NCBI GenBank assembly: GCA_023251945.1
Contig: JAHEXT010000005.1
Coordinates: 1 to 35,057, forward strand
Direction: 5' to 3'
DNA: 35,057 nucleotides
Source: Actinomycetes bacterium
GTDB taxonomy: Bacteria > Actinomycetota > Thermoleophilia > Gaiellales > Gaiellaceae
Position numbers and translations under genes: made by a program. The notes beneath the pieces were generated by a model. It was not told where the DNA came from and made no database searches. It saw nothing but the letters and a program-made list of their open reading frames with translations. Positions 1 through 7,993 of this stretch are shown one piece after another. How positions within the stretch are numbered: the first letter of the stretch is position 1; each line of letters opens with the position of its first letter.

Positions 1-738
1 GCTCGTGTCGACGGGAGGACCGGTCACGACGCCCTGATGCGACGGCGGCCGATGCCCGTGCACGTGTCGTCCCCGAATCTCACCGGGGACGAAGCTCGTA
101 TGGCGGAGGCCGAGCGGCCCGAAGAGACGCTCCCGAAGCTGGCGGCGGAGAGGCGCGCCGCCGGCTTCCTCCGCGATCAGGCCGAGCACGACGTAGTTCG
201 TGCTCGAGTACGCGAAGCTCCGCCCGGGAGGCGACCGCTCAGGGGGATGCGCGATCGCGAGCGTGACGAGCTCCCTCGGACTCCATCGCCGCTCGGGATC
301 GCGGAGGACTCGGGCATCCTCGACGTAGTCGAACAGCCCGGCCGTGTGGGAGAGCAGCTGCCGCACCGTGATCGCCCGACCGCCCGGGATCAGGCCCGGG
401 AGCCAGCGCTCGACCGAGTCGTCGAGCCGTAGCCTGCCGTCCTCGGCGAGCCGAAGCACGAGAGTGGCGACGAAAGTCTTCGTGACGCTGCCGATGCGAA
501 ATCGCTCGTCAGGGCGCATCCGGATCGACCGGCTGCGATCCGCGAAGCCGCGCGCCTCGCTGTGCACCTTGCCGTCTTCGCGCACGACGACGAAAACTCC
601 GGGCGCGCCGGCGGCAACGACGCGGTCGAGCAGCGTCCCGAGCTCGGGCTCGTCATGACTCCAAGAGACGGTGCAGCCGACGAGGACGAGTGTCGAGACG
701 GCGACGAGGAGCACGGCTGCGGCCAGCACGCGTCGCAT
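1..738 (-). CDS. Serine hydrolase, beta-lactamase/DD-peptidase class C fold (lipoprotein), C-terminus cut by window edge
   Basis: An open frame of 246 codons runs off the left edge of the window, so the C-terminal part is missing. The first ~22 residues form a lipoprotein signal (MRRVLAAAVLL, then LVGC with Cys22), which suggests membrane anchoring outside the cytoplasm. The body carries the SxxK nucleophile motif of penicillin-binding/class C enzymes (S84-V-T-K87, in GSVTKTF) and the second motif as Y177-S-S179 where YxN is usual. LLSHTAGL and YSSTNYVVLG are typical of this family (Pfam Beta-lactamase). Likely a D-alanyl-D-alanine carboxypeptidase-like or esterase-like hydrolase; the substrate cannot be told. 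The KTG-type third motif would lie beyond the edge. The ATG has no Shine-Dalgarno sequence but a TACAGT hexamer 10 nt upstream. Confidence 0.85.
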   Translation of the reverse strand, partial: MRRVLAAAVLLVAVSTLVLVGCTVSWSHDEPELGTLLDRVVAAGAPGVFVVVREDGKVHSEARGFADRSRSIRMRPDERFRIGSVTKTFVATLVLRLAEDGRLRLDDSVERWLPGLIPGGRAITVRQLLSHTAGLFDYVEDARVLRDPERRWSPRELVTLAIAHPPERSPPGRSFAYSSTNYVVLGLIAEEAGGAPLRRQLRERLFGPLGLRHTSFVPGEIRGRHVHGHRPPSHQGVVTGPPVDTS

Positions 739-748
739 GGGTGCATCG

Positions 749-754
749 ACTGTA
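749..754 (-). promoter_or_regulatory. -10 hexamer TACAGT, probable leaderless promoter of the serine hydrolase
   Basis: TANNNT-type -10 box on the minus strand, 10 nt before the ATG at 738. No convincing -35 was found. This would give a leaderless or nearly leaderless mRNA. Confidence 0.5.
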
Positions 755-820
755 CTCGTCAACTGCGTGACCCGGATGTCGTACGATGTATCCCTCGGTG
801 AACGCAGGGAGGGGGGCAGC

Positions 821-922
821 GTGACCGCAACGATCCGCTTGTTCTTTTACGCGGTGGGCGTCTCAGCCATTCTCGTAGTGGTCTTTCTCATCGTCTCCGC
901 CGCGCTGGAGGGGGGCTCATAG
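821..922 (+). CDS. Tiny single-pass membrane protein (33 aa)
   Basis: GTG start preceded by a strong purine-rich site (GGGAGGGGGG at 807-816). The peptide is a short basic/aromatic N-terminus, one hydrophobic helix of about 22 residues (AVGVSAILVVVFLIVS) and the tail AALEGGS. No family is recognised. The ribosome-binding site and the clean transmembrane helix argue that it is translated. It faces a second tiny membrane-protein ORF on the other strand. Confidence 0.55.
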   Translation: MTATIRLFFYAVGVSAILVVVFLIVSAALEGGS

Positions 923-946
923 CGCCGGAGCCGGCAGCGGCTTCGG

Positions 947-1069
947 TCAGTCGATACCCGAAACGCTGAGGATCAGCGCCGCGAGTCCCACGGCGAGCGC
1001 GGCGCCACGGCCGCGGACGATGTAGAAGGCGAGGTAGAAGGCGGACAGGAGGAGGGGCAGAAGCCTCAC
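947..1069 (-). CDS. Possible small two-helix membrane protein (40 aa)
   Basis: From a GTG, the minus strand encodes two hydrophobic stretches (LLPLLLSAFYLAFYIV and AALAVGLAALILSVSGI) joined by a basic RGRG turn: a helical hairpin with positive-inside features. The start is uncertain because the frame is open upstream and the ribosome-binding site is weak (GCGAGGCGGCG). No family is recognised. It converges on the 33-aa membrane protein at 821-922. Confidence 0.4.
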   Translation of the reverse strand: MRLLPLLLSAFYLAFYIVRGRGAALAVGLAALILSVSGID

Positions 1070-1193
1070 AGCCGCCGCCTCGCTAGGGTGCCGTCAGCAC
1101 GAGCTCCGGGATCGAGCATTGCCCCCTCCCCTCACACAGGTCCCCGGGTACAACCCGACCTTACACAAGTACGCGCTCGTAGCGAAGGACCGC

Positions 1194-2036
1194 ATGCGAT
1201 TCGCTTCTTCTCACACGATCTCGGCTCGAACCGGCGCGCGCCGCGTGGCAAAGAACCTCCCGATGCGCTGGCCGGCCCTCGTGACCCTCGCGACCGTGAC
1301 CGCGTGGACCGTGGGCGGTCTCTGGCTCGACGGCCACGTCGGCGGGACTGGTCAGTTGCTCCTCGGCGTGCTGACCGTCGCGGTTCTCTTCGGCCTGCTC
1401 GCCCTCCACGACCCCGCGGTGCGGCTGCAGGCGCTCGCCGTCGTCGGGATCGCGACCATCGGCGAGGTCGTCGGCTCGCTCCTCTGGGGGCTGTACACCT
1501 ACCGGCTCGACAACCTGCCGGCGTTCGTGCCGCCGGGACACGGGCTCGTCTACCTGGCCGGGCTCTCGCTGGCGACGCTGGCGGTGCGGCATACGCGCGT
1601 GCTTCTCGGTATTGCAGCGATCGGCGCCGCCGTGTGGGGTCTCGCTGGCGTGACCGTCCTCCCGGCGACAGACCTCGCAGGCGCGATCGGCTGTGGGTTC
1701 CTCGTCGTCGTGCTGCTGCGAACGCGCCGCGCGGTGTACGCAGGCGTCTTCCTCGCCGTCGCGGGGCTCGAGCTCTACGGCACGGCGCTCGGCACGTGGA
1801 CGTGGGAATCCAGCGTCCCCGGCCTCGGACTCGCGCAGGGCAACCCGCCGAGCGGCGCTGCGAGCGGGTACGTCGTGTTCGACGTCCTCGCGCTGTGCCT
1901 GGCTCAGTCGATCAGGCTGCGAACGATCTCACCGTGGACCGGCTGGCGCGCCCGGATGAGGTCGCGCGCGGAGTCGACCTTGCCCCAGACGTCCCAGAGC
2001 AGCCACCCGCAGGCCCTGCTGTCACCGTCCACGTAG
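1194..2036 (+). CDS. Multi-pass membrane protein of unknown function
   Basis: About 280 residues with seven or so hydrophobic segments between residues ~30 and 240. A loop containing WGLYTYRLDNLPAFVPPGHG and a later LGTWTWESSVPGLGLAQGNP segment look like conserved periplasmic or active-site loops. I do not recognise the family. The ATG at 1194 is chosen for the GAAGGA just upstream; ATG 1263 (MRWPALVTLA), right before the first helix, is the alternative. The last ~43 codons read in antisense through the 3' end of the FAD reductase (133-bp overlap), and the encoded tail is hydrophilic and low-complexity. The true C-terminus may therefore be atypical, or a base may be wrong near 1900. Confidence 0.65.
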   Translation: MRFASSHTISARTGARRVAKNLPMRWPALVTLATVTAWTVGGLWLDGHVGGTGQLLLGVLTVAVLFGLLALHDPAVRLQALAVVGIATIGEVVGSLLWGLYTYRLDNLPAFVPPGHGLVYLAGLSLATLAVRHTRVLLGIAAIGAAVWGLAGVTVLPATDLAGAIGCGFLVVVLLRTRRAVYAGVFLAVAGLELYGTALGTWTWESSVPGLGLAQGNPPSGAASGYVVFDVLALCLAQSIRLRTISPWTGWRARMRSRAESTLPQTSQSSHPQALLSPST

Positions 2037-3085
2037 CAGACGACCCCTTTGCGGTTCGGCTCCGCCCACTCGACGACGGTGTCGAGCCGGGAGTCGACGT
2101 CGCCGACCGCCTCGTAGCCGAGCTCGAAGAGGTCGGAGTAGAAGAAGGGGAGGTGGTCGTAGGGCTCGTGCGCGCCGGCCATGTTCGCGCCCACGTGCCG
2201 CCCGTGGGTGTTCGCGTGATCCTCGTGCTCGACGCGCCGGGAGCCTCCGAGCGCCGGGACGGGGAAGCGGGCGACGTCGCCGGCGGCGAACACGTTCTCG
2301 TGCCCCTGGACGCGGCCGTACTCGTCGACGAGGATGCCGTCCTCCACCGGGAGCCCGGCCTGCTCCGCGAGGTCCGTTCTCGGCACGATGCCGAGCCCCG
2401 CGACGACGGCGTCCGCCTCGACCGAGCGGCCGCCCATCGTCTTCACTCGAAAAGCGTCCCCGTCCCTGGAGATCGACTCGACGAGCTCCTCCGGGAGAAC
2501 GTCGACCCCCTTGGAGCGGTAGTACTCGTTCACGAACACGGAGAGCTCGGCCGGGAAGAGGCAGGCACCGATTCCCACTTCCGGGAAGACGTTCGTGACC
2601 GCGCACCCGTTCGTGGTGAGCGCGGCGGCGAGCTCGGAGCCGATGAAACCGCCGCCGATCACGGCGACCCGCACTCCCTCGCCCGCAAGGGCATGCAGCT
2701 GCCGGAAATGGTCCAGCGTCCGGTAGTAGATGACGCCCTCGTCCCCGGACGGAAGCGTCCGCGGAGTGCCTCCGGTCGCGAGCAGGAGCCGCTCGTACGA
2801 GTAGGTCTCGTCCGCTTCGTCGGTCGCCGTGCCCTTCCCGAGGTCGAGCGAGACGATCCGGCGCCCGAGAGTGAGGTCGACGCCGAGGCCGGGCGTGCCC
2901 CGCCAGATCGAGTTCTCGTCCTTCCCCGCCCACAGCGCCTTGGAGAGCGGGGGGCGTGCGTACGGTTCGTGCTCCTCCTCCGCAACGACGCCGATCGCGC
3001 CGTCAGCGTCGTGGTCGCGGATCCCACGGCAGGCCGCGTCCGCCGTCATGCCGCCCCCGACGATGAGGTATCGGTACTCGGCCAC
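1904..3085 (-). CDS. FAD-dependent NAD(P)H:ferredoxin/rubredoxin-type reductase
   Basis: 393 residues of the pyridine-nucleotide-disulfide oxidoreductase fold. An FAD-binding GGG motif lies near the N-terminus (YLIVGGGMTADAACRG, residues 6-21), the NAD(P)-binding motif is VAVIGGGFIGSE (140-151), and the second FAD motif NVFAAGDVARFP is near residue 270. The C-terminal domain resembles the reductases that feed Rieske-type oxygenases and the AIF family (PF07992 plus a reductase C-terminal domain). It likely passes electrons from NAD(P)H to a ferredoxin or Rieske protein; no partner is encoded nearby. GTG start with TAGGAT 8 nt upstream and no Shine-Dalgarno sequence. Confidence 0.85.
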   Translation of the reverse strand: MAEYRYLIVGGGMTADAACRGIRDHDADGAIGVVAEEEHEPYARPPLSKALWAGKDENSIWRGTPGLGVDLTLGRRIVSLDLGKGTATDEADETYSYERLLLATGGTPRTLPSGDEGVIYYRTLDHFRQLHALAGEGVRVAVIGGGFIGSELAAALTTNGCAVTNVFPEVGIGACLFPAELSVFVNEYYRSKGVDVLPEELVESISRDGDAFRVKTMGGRSVEADAVVAGLGIVPRTDLAEQAGLPVEDGILVDEYGRVQGHENVFAAGDVARFPVPALGGSRRVEHEDHANTHGRHVGANMAGAHEPYDHLPFFYSDLFELGYEAVGDVDSRLDTVVEWAEPNRKGVVCYVDGDSRACGWLLWDVWGKVDSARDLIRARQPVHGEIVRSLID

Positions 3086-3093
3086 CGCCCGTG

Positions 3094-3099
3094 ATCCTA
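3094..3099 (-). promoter_or_regulatory. -10 hexamer TAGGAT of the FAD reductase gene
   Basis: TANNNT box 8 nt before the GTG at 3085; probably leaderless transcription. Confidence 0.5.
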
Positions 3100-3185
3100 G
3101 TCGTGTACAGACGCGTCGAAGGTCGGTGACAGGCGGCGTCGAACCCGGAGTGCCGTGGGAGCGTTCAACGATCAGAGCCGAACGC

Positions 3186-3191
3186 TAGAGT
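3186..3191 (+). promoter_or_regulatory. -10 hexamer TAGAGT of the GH99-like gene
   Basis: TANNNT box 10 nt before the GTG at 3202. A weak -35-like TTCAAC lies 16 nt further upstream. There is no Shine-Dalgarno sequence. Confidence 0.5.
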
Positions 3192-3201
3192 CTCGCCCGG
3201 C

Positions 3202-4200
3202 GTGAGCGGTGCGCGAATCTTGATCTCCCTGGCCGCCGTGGCGTGCGCCGCGATCGTCGCCGTCCCGGCCGGTGCAGAGCGCGTCGAATCCGCAGCCCGG
3301 TCGCGCGAGTCGTCCATCTTCTACTACCCCTGGTACTCGACGCCCGTCCGGGACGGCGGCTGGGCTCACTGGTACGTCGAGCGCCAGGGCGAGACGCCGA
3401 CCCTGTCCACGCGTTACTACCCGAGCCGCGGCCTGTACTCCTCCTCCAACGAAAAGGTGGTCGACGCGCACATGCGCGAGATCGCGGCCATGGGCATCGG
3501 GACCGTGGTCGTGTCCTGGTGGGGTACGGGGTCGCCCGAGGACCTGCGTCTCCCGCTTGCCGTGGCTGCCGCTCGCCGCCACGGGCTCGAGGTCGCCGTC
3601 CACCTGGAGCCGTATCCGGGACGAACACCGGCGAGCGCTGCGGCGGACATCGCCCGCCTGCGCGAGACGGGCATCACCGACTTCTACGTCTACGACGCCG
3701 ATCGCGATCCGGCGGCGGCGTGGGCGGAGGCGCTCGCCGACCTCGACGGCGTCCGTATCTTCGGCCACACGACGTTCGACGGACGCGCGAAGGCGGCGGG
3801 GTTCGACGGCGTCTACACGTACGACGTGGGAACGTGGAACGGCTCGACGTTCCGGCGTTTCTGCACGCAGGCCCACACCGTCGGCCTGCTGTGTGCGCCC
3901 TCGGTCGGCCCGGGCTACGACGCCCGCCTCGCGACGCCCCAGACGCTCGTCCGCTCTCGGCTCGACGGTGCGACGTACGACCGCATGTGGAAGGTAGCGC
4001 TCCGGGCGAACGCCGATGTCGTGTCGATCACGAGCTACAACGAGTGGCAGGAGGGAACGCAGATCGAGCCGGCGAAGATCCAGGTCGGCAGGCCGGGGTA
4101 CGACGGAGCGTGGGGGAGGAGAGGTCTCGCCGCGCAGCGCGCATACCTCGACGCGACGGCTCGCTGGGTGGCCCGGCTCCGGGCCCTCGCCCGTCAGTAG
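3202..4200 (+). CDS. Secreted glycoside hydrolase, family GH99-like (endo-alpha-mannosidase/mannanase type)
   Basis: 332 residues. A Sec signal peptide covers ~1-25 (ILISLAAVACAAIVAVPAGA), then a TIM-barrel-like body opening with FYYPWYSTP. Characteristic GH99 elements are VVVSWWGTGS (103-111), LEPYPG (135-140) and the C-terminal SYNEWQEGTQIEP (278-290). That last motif keeps the two glutamates (E281 and E284) equivalent to the catalytic pair of GH99 enzymes. Members cleave within alpha-mannosyl or glucosyl-mannosyl glycans; here the substrate is inferred only, perhaps its own cell-wall mannan or environmental glycans. The stop overlaps that of the convergent thioredoxin gene by 7 nt. Confidence 0.82.
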   Translation: MSGARILISLAAVACAAIVAVPAGAERVESAARSRESSIFYYPWYSTPVRDGGWAHWYVERQGETPTLSTRYYPSRGLYSSSNEKVVDAHMREIAAMGIGTVVVSWWGTGSPEDLRLPLAVAAARRHGLEVAVHLEPYPGRTPASAAADIARLRETGITDFYVYDADRDPAAAWAEALADLDGVRIFGHTTFDGRAKAAGFDGVYTYDVGTWNGSTFRRFCTQAHTVGLLCAPSVGPGYDARLATPQTLVRSRLDGATYDRMWKVALRANADVVSITSYNEWQEGTQIEPAKIQVGRPGYDGAWGRRGLAAQRAYLDATARWVARLRALARQ

Positions 4201-4757
4201 AGCGCGGTCGCGAGCTTCCGGCGGTACGACACCGTTACCGGGTCGTCGTGCCCGAGGTCGTCGAAGACGGCGACGGCGAGCTCCCGGAGCCGCTCCCGGC
4301 GCTCGGGAGGCGCCTCCGGGATGGCCTCGAGGACGAGGTCGAGCGCGCGCTCCTCGTCGCCCGCTTCGAGCGCGGCGAGGACCTCGGGCAGCTCCCCGCT
4401 CGCCCGGAGATCCTCGACGACTCCGGCGATGCGCGGGGGCGCGAGGAGCTCGTCGACGAAGGTCGCGACCGCGGCCGGGGGACGCGCGCCGACGAACTCG
4501 GCGACGACGCGCCCGTCCTTGAAGCCCTTCACTGCGGGAATGCCCTGGACGCGGTACGTCGCGGCGAGCTCTGGATTCGCGTCGACGTCGATCTTGGCAA
4601 GGACGACGGCACCGTCACGACCCTCGACCTCTCGCTCGAGGATGGGCGTGAGCGCATGGCACGGCCCGCACCAGGCTGCCCAGAAGTCGACGATCACAGG
4701 CGTCTCCCGTGACCGCTCGATCACGTCCTCCTCGAAGGTCGCTTCGCTGACGTCCAT
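4194..4757 (-). CDS. Thioredoxin-TPR fusion protein (CnoX/YbbN-like)
   Basis: 187 residues. An N-terminal thioredoxin fold (1-105) has the complete WCGPC active site (Cys30, Cys33) and the cis-proline region GIPAVKGF. The C-terminal ~75 residues form helical TPR-like repeats (VLAALEAGDEERALDLVLEA). This is the architecture of YbbN/CnoX co-chaperones, which hold and transfer oxidation-damaged proteins; an intact CxxC implies redox activity. It lies 30 nt downstream of rtcB on the same strand and is probably the last gene of the archease-rtcB operon. GTG/ATG choice is not an issue: ATG at 4757. Confidence 0.85.
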   Translation of the reverse strand: MDVSEATFEEDVIERSRETPVIVDFWAAWCGPCHALTPILEREVEGRDGAVVLAKIDVDANPELAATYRVQGIPAVKGFKDGRVVAEFVGARPPAAVATFVDELLAPPRIAGVVEDLRASGELPEVLAALEAGDEERALDLVLEAIPEAPPERRERLRELAVAVFDDLGHDDPVTVSYRRKLATALY

Positions 4758-4787
4758 CGCGCTGTCAAACGTCGGAAGCCACGCGGA

Positions 4788-6215
4788 TCATCCCTTGACC
4801 ACGCCGAGCGGCACGAGCCGCGCGACACGGCGCGCGAGGCCGGCCTGCTCCACGACCCGCACCACGCGGTCGACGTCCTTGTAGGCGAACGGGGCCTCCT
4901 CCGCCAGCCCCTTCGGAGAAGGGCAGCGGACGACGATGCCGCGCGCCTCGAGCTCGCGGCGAAGCTCGTTGCCGTGGATTCGCTTGCGTGCGGCCGTGCG
5001 CGAGAGCCGGCGCCCGGCACCGTGGCACGTCGTCCCGAAGGATCGCTCCATGGAGCCGGGCTCCCCCGCGAGCACGAAGCTCGCGGTGCCCATCGAGCCG
5101 GGGATGAACACCGGCTGGCCGACATCACGGTAGGCCTCCGGGATCTCCTCGGAGCCCGCAGGGAACGCACGCGTCGCGCCCTTCCGGTGCACGCACACGC
5201 GCATCCCTCCGTGCTCCTCGACCTTCGCGACGTTGTGCGCGACGTCGTACACCTGATGCGTTCGCTCGGCGACGTCCTGCCCGAGCACCACCGCGATCGC
5301 CCGGCGCACGCCGTCCGCGATCGCCTGCCGGTTCGCCCAGGCGAAGTTCGCAGCCGCGGCCATCGCGCCGAGGTACTGGCGGCCCTCGGGAGAGGACGCG
5401 GGCGCGCAGGCGAGCTGCCGGTCCGGGAGGTGGATCCGGTAGCTCGCCAGGCGGCCGTCCATGAGGCGGACGTAGTCCGTGCAGACCTGGTGGCCGAGGC
5501 CGCGGGAGCCGGAGTGGATGAGCATGGTGACCTGACCCTCACGCAGTCCGTACGCGTCGGCCGCTCCTGCGTCGAGCACCTCCTCGACCGCCTGAACTTC
5601 GACGAAGTGGTTCCCCGAGCCCATCGTCCCGAGTTGATCGCGCCCGCGGACGTGCGCCCGCTCCGAGACGGCCGAAGGATCGGCACCCTCGAGCCGGCCC
5701 TCGGACTCCGTCCGCTCGATGTCCTCGGCGCGCACGTTCGGGAGCGCGCGGGGCCCGTCGCGAAGGACATCGTCGAGCGACGTGCCCCGGAGATGAAGGA
5801 CGCCTCTCTTCCCGGCCCCCGCAGGCACCGAGCGCGAGATCTCGTGGACGAGCGCCTCGCGTCGGTCGCCGAGCTCGCTCTCGAGGAGGGGCAGCGCCAG
5901 GAGCCGGACGCCGCAGTTGATGTCGTACCCGACGCCTCCGGGGGAGACGACACCGTCCGGGAGCTCCGTCGCCGCGACGCCGCCGACCGGGAAGCCGTAG
6001 CCCTGGTGGATGTCCGGCATCGCGATCGCGGCGCCGACGACGCCGGGGAGCGTCGCGACGTTTTGGAGCTGCTCCAGCGAGAGGTCGTCCGCGATCTCGT
6101 CGAGGATCTCGTCGTCGGCGAAGATCCGGGCCGGGACTCGCATGTCGGCGCGAGCGGACATCGGGATCTCCCAGGTCGTGTCGTCGACTCGTACCAGCGC
6201 CGAGCGTTCAGACAT
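4788..6215 (-). CDS. rtcB: RNA-splicing ligase RtcB
   Basis: 475 residues, full length for RtcB. The protein joins RNA 3'-phosphate or 2',3'-cyclic phosphate ends to 5'-OH ends using GTP and Mn2+. Visible motifs: PDIHQGYGFPVGGV (67-80), the metal ligands in GYDINCG (D98, C101), GNHF (H203), HSGSRGLGHQ (H234), DVAHN (H327) and the guanylated histidine in CHGAGR (H398). Its ATG overlaps the end of the archease gene (ATGTCTGA, 8-nt overlap), so the two are translationally coupled. In bacteria RtcB serves RNA repair after damage; no CRISPR, toxin or RtcR regulator is adjacent here. Confidence 0.97.
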   Translation of the reverse strand: MSERSALVRVDDTTWEIPMSARADMRVPARIFADDEILDEIADDLSLEQLQNVATLPGVVGAAIAMPDIHQGYGFPVGGVAATELPDGVVSPGGVGYDINCGVRLLALPLLESELGDRREALVHEISRSVPAGAGKRGVLHLRGTSLDDVLRDGPRALPNVRAEDIERTESEGRLEGADPSAVSERAHVRGRDQLGTMGSGNHFVEVQAVEEVLDAGAADAYGLREGQVTMLIHSGSRGLGHQVCTDYVRLMDGRLASYRIHLPDRQLACAPASSPEGRQYLGAMAAAANFAWANRQAIADGVRRAIAVVLGQDVAERTHQVYDVAHNVAKVEEHGGMRVCVHRKGATRAFPAGSEEIPEAYRDVGQPVFIPGSMGTASFVLAGEPGSMERSFGTTCHGAGRRLSRTAARKRIHGNELRRELEARGIVVRCPSPKGLAEEAPFAYKDVDRVVRVVEQAGLARRVARLVPLGVVKG

Positions 6216-6594
6216 CGAGCACCACCCGACCGCGCCAGGCTCCGTCCCGCCTCCCGAAGCGGAGCCGGTGCAGCGTCACCGCCTTCACGAGCGGGCGCGG
6301 CTTGCCGCGACGACCGCGTACGACACCTGTGGCACGCGTTCCGGAGACGGAGATGTCCGCGCTCTCGGGGACGAGCCCTTCGGTGTCCGCGAGGAAGACG
6401 AGCTGGTCCAGCCACGCGGCCAGGAGCGCGGGGAGGTCAGTCGCCTCGAGGTCGATCGGCTCTTCGACCGGCTCGCCGCGCGCGGGCCCGGTGAGCTCGC
6501 CGAAGGCGCGGAGCGCCTCCTCGAGGACTCCCTCTGCCGACTCGGCCTCGAGCTCGACCTCGAGCTCGGCCGTGTGCTCGACGAAGCGGTACAT
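6208..6594 (-). CDS. Archease, RtcB activator
   Basis: 128 residues matching the archease family (PF01951), which lets RtcB turn over by promoting its guanylation and can widen its NTP use. N-terminal signature YRFVEHTAELEVELEAES; C-terminal WRGRVVLDV. The conserved metal-binding aspartate of the HTAD motif is glutamate here (HTAE, E10), a conservative change. First gene of the operon archease-rtcB-thioredoxin/TPR. The ATG has TACTCT 10 nt upstream, and an overlapping GAAGGT might serve as a weak ribosome-binding site. Confidence 0.9.
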   Translation of the reverse strand: MYRFVEHTAELEVELEAESAEGVLEEALRAFGELTGPARGEPVEEPIDLEATDLPALLAAWLDQLVFLADTEGLVPESADISVSGTRATGVVRGRRGKPRPLVKAVTLHRLRFGRRDGAWRGRVVLDV

Positions 6595-6604
6595 CGCACC
6601 TTCG

Positions 6605-6610
6605 AGAGTA
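6605..6610 (-). promoter_or_regulatory. -10 hexamer TACTCT of the archease-rtcB operon
   Basis: TANNNT box 10 nt before the ATG at 6594, in the 132-bp divergent region shared with the site-2 protease gene. Confidence 0.45.
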
Positions 6611-6726
6611 GCGCCGAAGCGCCTCGGAGAGGCCCGTACAACCCCGCATGTGCCCTCCGCGGATCTCCGCTTGTCGACACGCTCTCCCCACGTGAGACTG
6701 GTGCAGAGAGCTCTCGGGGGTCTGTA

Positions 6727-7845
6727 ATGGGTGACACCATCTCGCTCGGTCGAATCGCCGGCGTCCGGATCGGGATCAACTGGAGCTGGGCGGTCATCTT
6801 CGCTCTCATCACGTGGACGCTGGCCACAAACGTCTTTCCTTCGCAGAACCCAGATCTCTCGACGAGCGCGTACGTCGCCATGGCAGTCATCGCCGCCCTC
6901 CTCTTTTTCCTTTCATTGCTGCTGCACGAGCTCGGGCACGCGCTGCAAGCGCGTCGCGAGCACGTCGAGATCGACGGGATCACGCTCTGGCTCTTCGGCG
7001 GTGTTGCGAAGTTCAAGGGTGACCTTCCGAGCGCCGGGACCGAGTTCCGCATCGCCGCCGCCGGCCCCCTCGTGACGCTCGTACTCGGTTTGTTCTTTGT
7101 GTTTCTGGCCGGCGCGGCGAGCCTTCCCGAGGCGATGGATGGAGTTGCGGCGTGGCTCGGCTATACGAACGTCGCGCTCCTCGTCTTCAATCTTCTTCCC
7201 GCGCTGCCGCTCGACGGCGGTCGCGTGCTGCGCTCGCTCCTGTGGATGAGGAGCGACGACCGCGCGGCAGCTACGGCAACCGCGGGAGGGGTGGCTCGCG
7301 TCCTCTCGTATCTCCTGATCAGCCTCGGCGTCGCGCTATTCCTCTTCTCCGGCGCGCTCGGCGGCGCCGGGCTCGCGCTCATCGGCTGGTTCGTGCTCCA
7401 GGCATCGCGCGCCGAGGTGCGCTGGGCCGCCGCGGCGCGGGCCCTTGCCGGGCTTCACGTTGGCGATCTCATGACCCGTGATCCCGTTTCTGTGCCGCCG
7501 TCGATGCGGCTCGGGCGCTTCGTCGACGACGTCGTGTGGGGCCATCGCTACACCACGTATCCGGTGGTCGAGGACGGGCGGGTCATCGGGCTCCTCCCGT
7601 TTCGGTCCGTCGCGCAGGCTGCGCGCGCCGACTGGGACGAGCTGACCGTGAGGGACTGCATGCTGTCGATCGAGCAGACGCCCATCCTGCACGAGGTCGA
7701 GGACGCGGCTCAGGCGCTGGTCCAGCTACAGGAAAGCGGTGTGAACCGCGGCCTCGTCATCGAAGACGGGCGTCTCACCGGCATCCTCTCGGTAACCGAT
7801 ATCGCGGCGGCGCTCGAGATCCGTGACCTTCGGCAGCGGCGATGA
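6727..7845 (+). CDS. Site-2 protease family membrane metalloprotease (M50) with C-terminal CBS pair
   Basis: 372 residues. Transmembrane segments at ~20-35, 48-75, 108-130, 145-165 and 190-225 house the zinc motif HELGH (H67-E68-x-x-H71) and the third ligand region LPALPLDGGR (D163). Two CBS domains follow (~240-370; LMTRDPVSVPP and DCMLSIEQTP start the repeats). M50 proteins with CBS domains cut membrane-embedded substrates, and CBS pairs usually bind adenine nucleotides, so activity may sense energy state. The substrate is unknown; no anti-sigma factor is adjacent. The start follows a GGGGGTC stretch that may act as a ribosome-binding site. Confidence 0.92.
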   Translation: MGDTISLGRIAGVRIGINWSWAVIFALITWTLATNVFPSQNPDLSTSAYVAMAVIAALLFFLSLLLHELGHALQARREHVEIDGITLWLFGGVAKFKGDLPSAGTEFRIAAAGPLVTLVLGLFFVFLAGAASLPEAMDGVAAWLGYTNVALLVFNLLPALPLDGGRVLRSLLWMRSDDRAAATATAGGVARVLSYLLISLGVALFLFSGALGGAGLALIGWFVLQASRAEVRWAAAARALAGLHVGDLMTRDPVSVPPSMRLGRFVDDVVWGHRYTTYPVVEDGRVIGLLPFRSVAQAARADWDELTVRDCMLSIEQTPILHEVEDAAQALVQLQESGVNRGLVIEDGRLTGILSVTDIAAALEIRDLRQRR

Positions 7846-7981
7846 GGGGCACTGGGGCCGTCTATCGCATGGAACCAGTGTGCCGCAGCGCCCCCCGTAG
7901 AACTCCGCAGCCACGTTCCGCGCATCCCCGCTTGCCGGGCCAAGTCTCCGCAACCGAGACTGGGCACATGAACCCGGGAGC

Positions 7982-7988
7982 GAAGGAG
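7982..7988 (+). promoter_or_regulatory. Shine-Dalgarno GAAGGAG of the SQR-like gene
   Basis: GAAGGAG lies 5 nt before GTG 7994 and fixes this start. This operon is translated by a conventional leader, unlike many neighbours. Confidence 0.7.
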
Positions 7989-7993
7989 CAGCG

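Noticed and set aside
1088-3094. Open frame of 668 codons on the plus strand
   Set aside because: Arginine/proline-rich composition, antisense to the FAD reductase and frame-shifted against the membrane protein; no family motif. A high-GC shadow frame.
7846-7993. CACTGG/CCAGTG inverted repeat before the SQR-like gene
   Set aside because: Six-base arms with a long loop; expected by chance.
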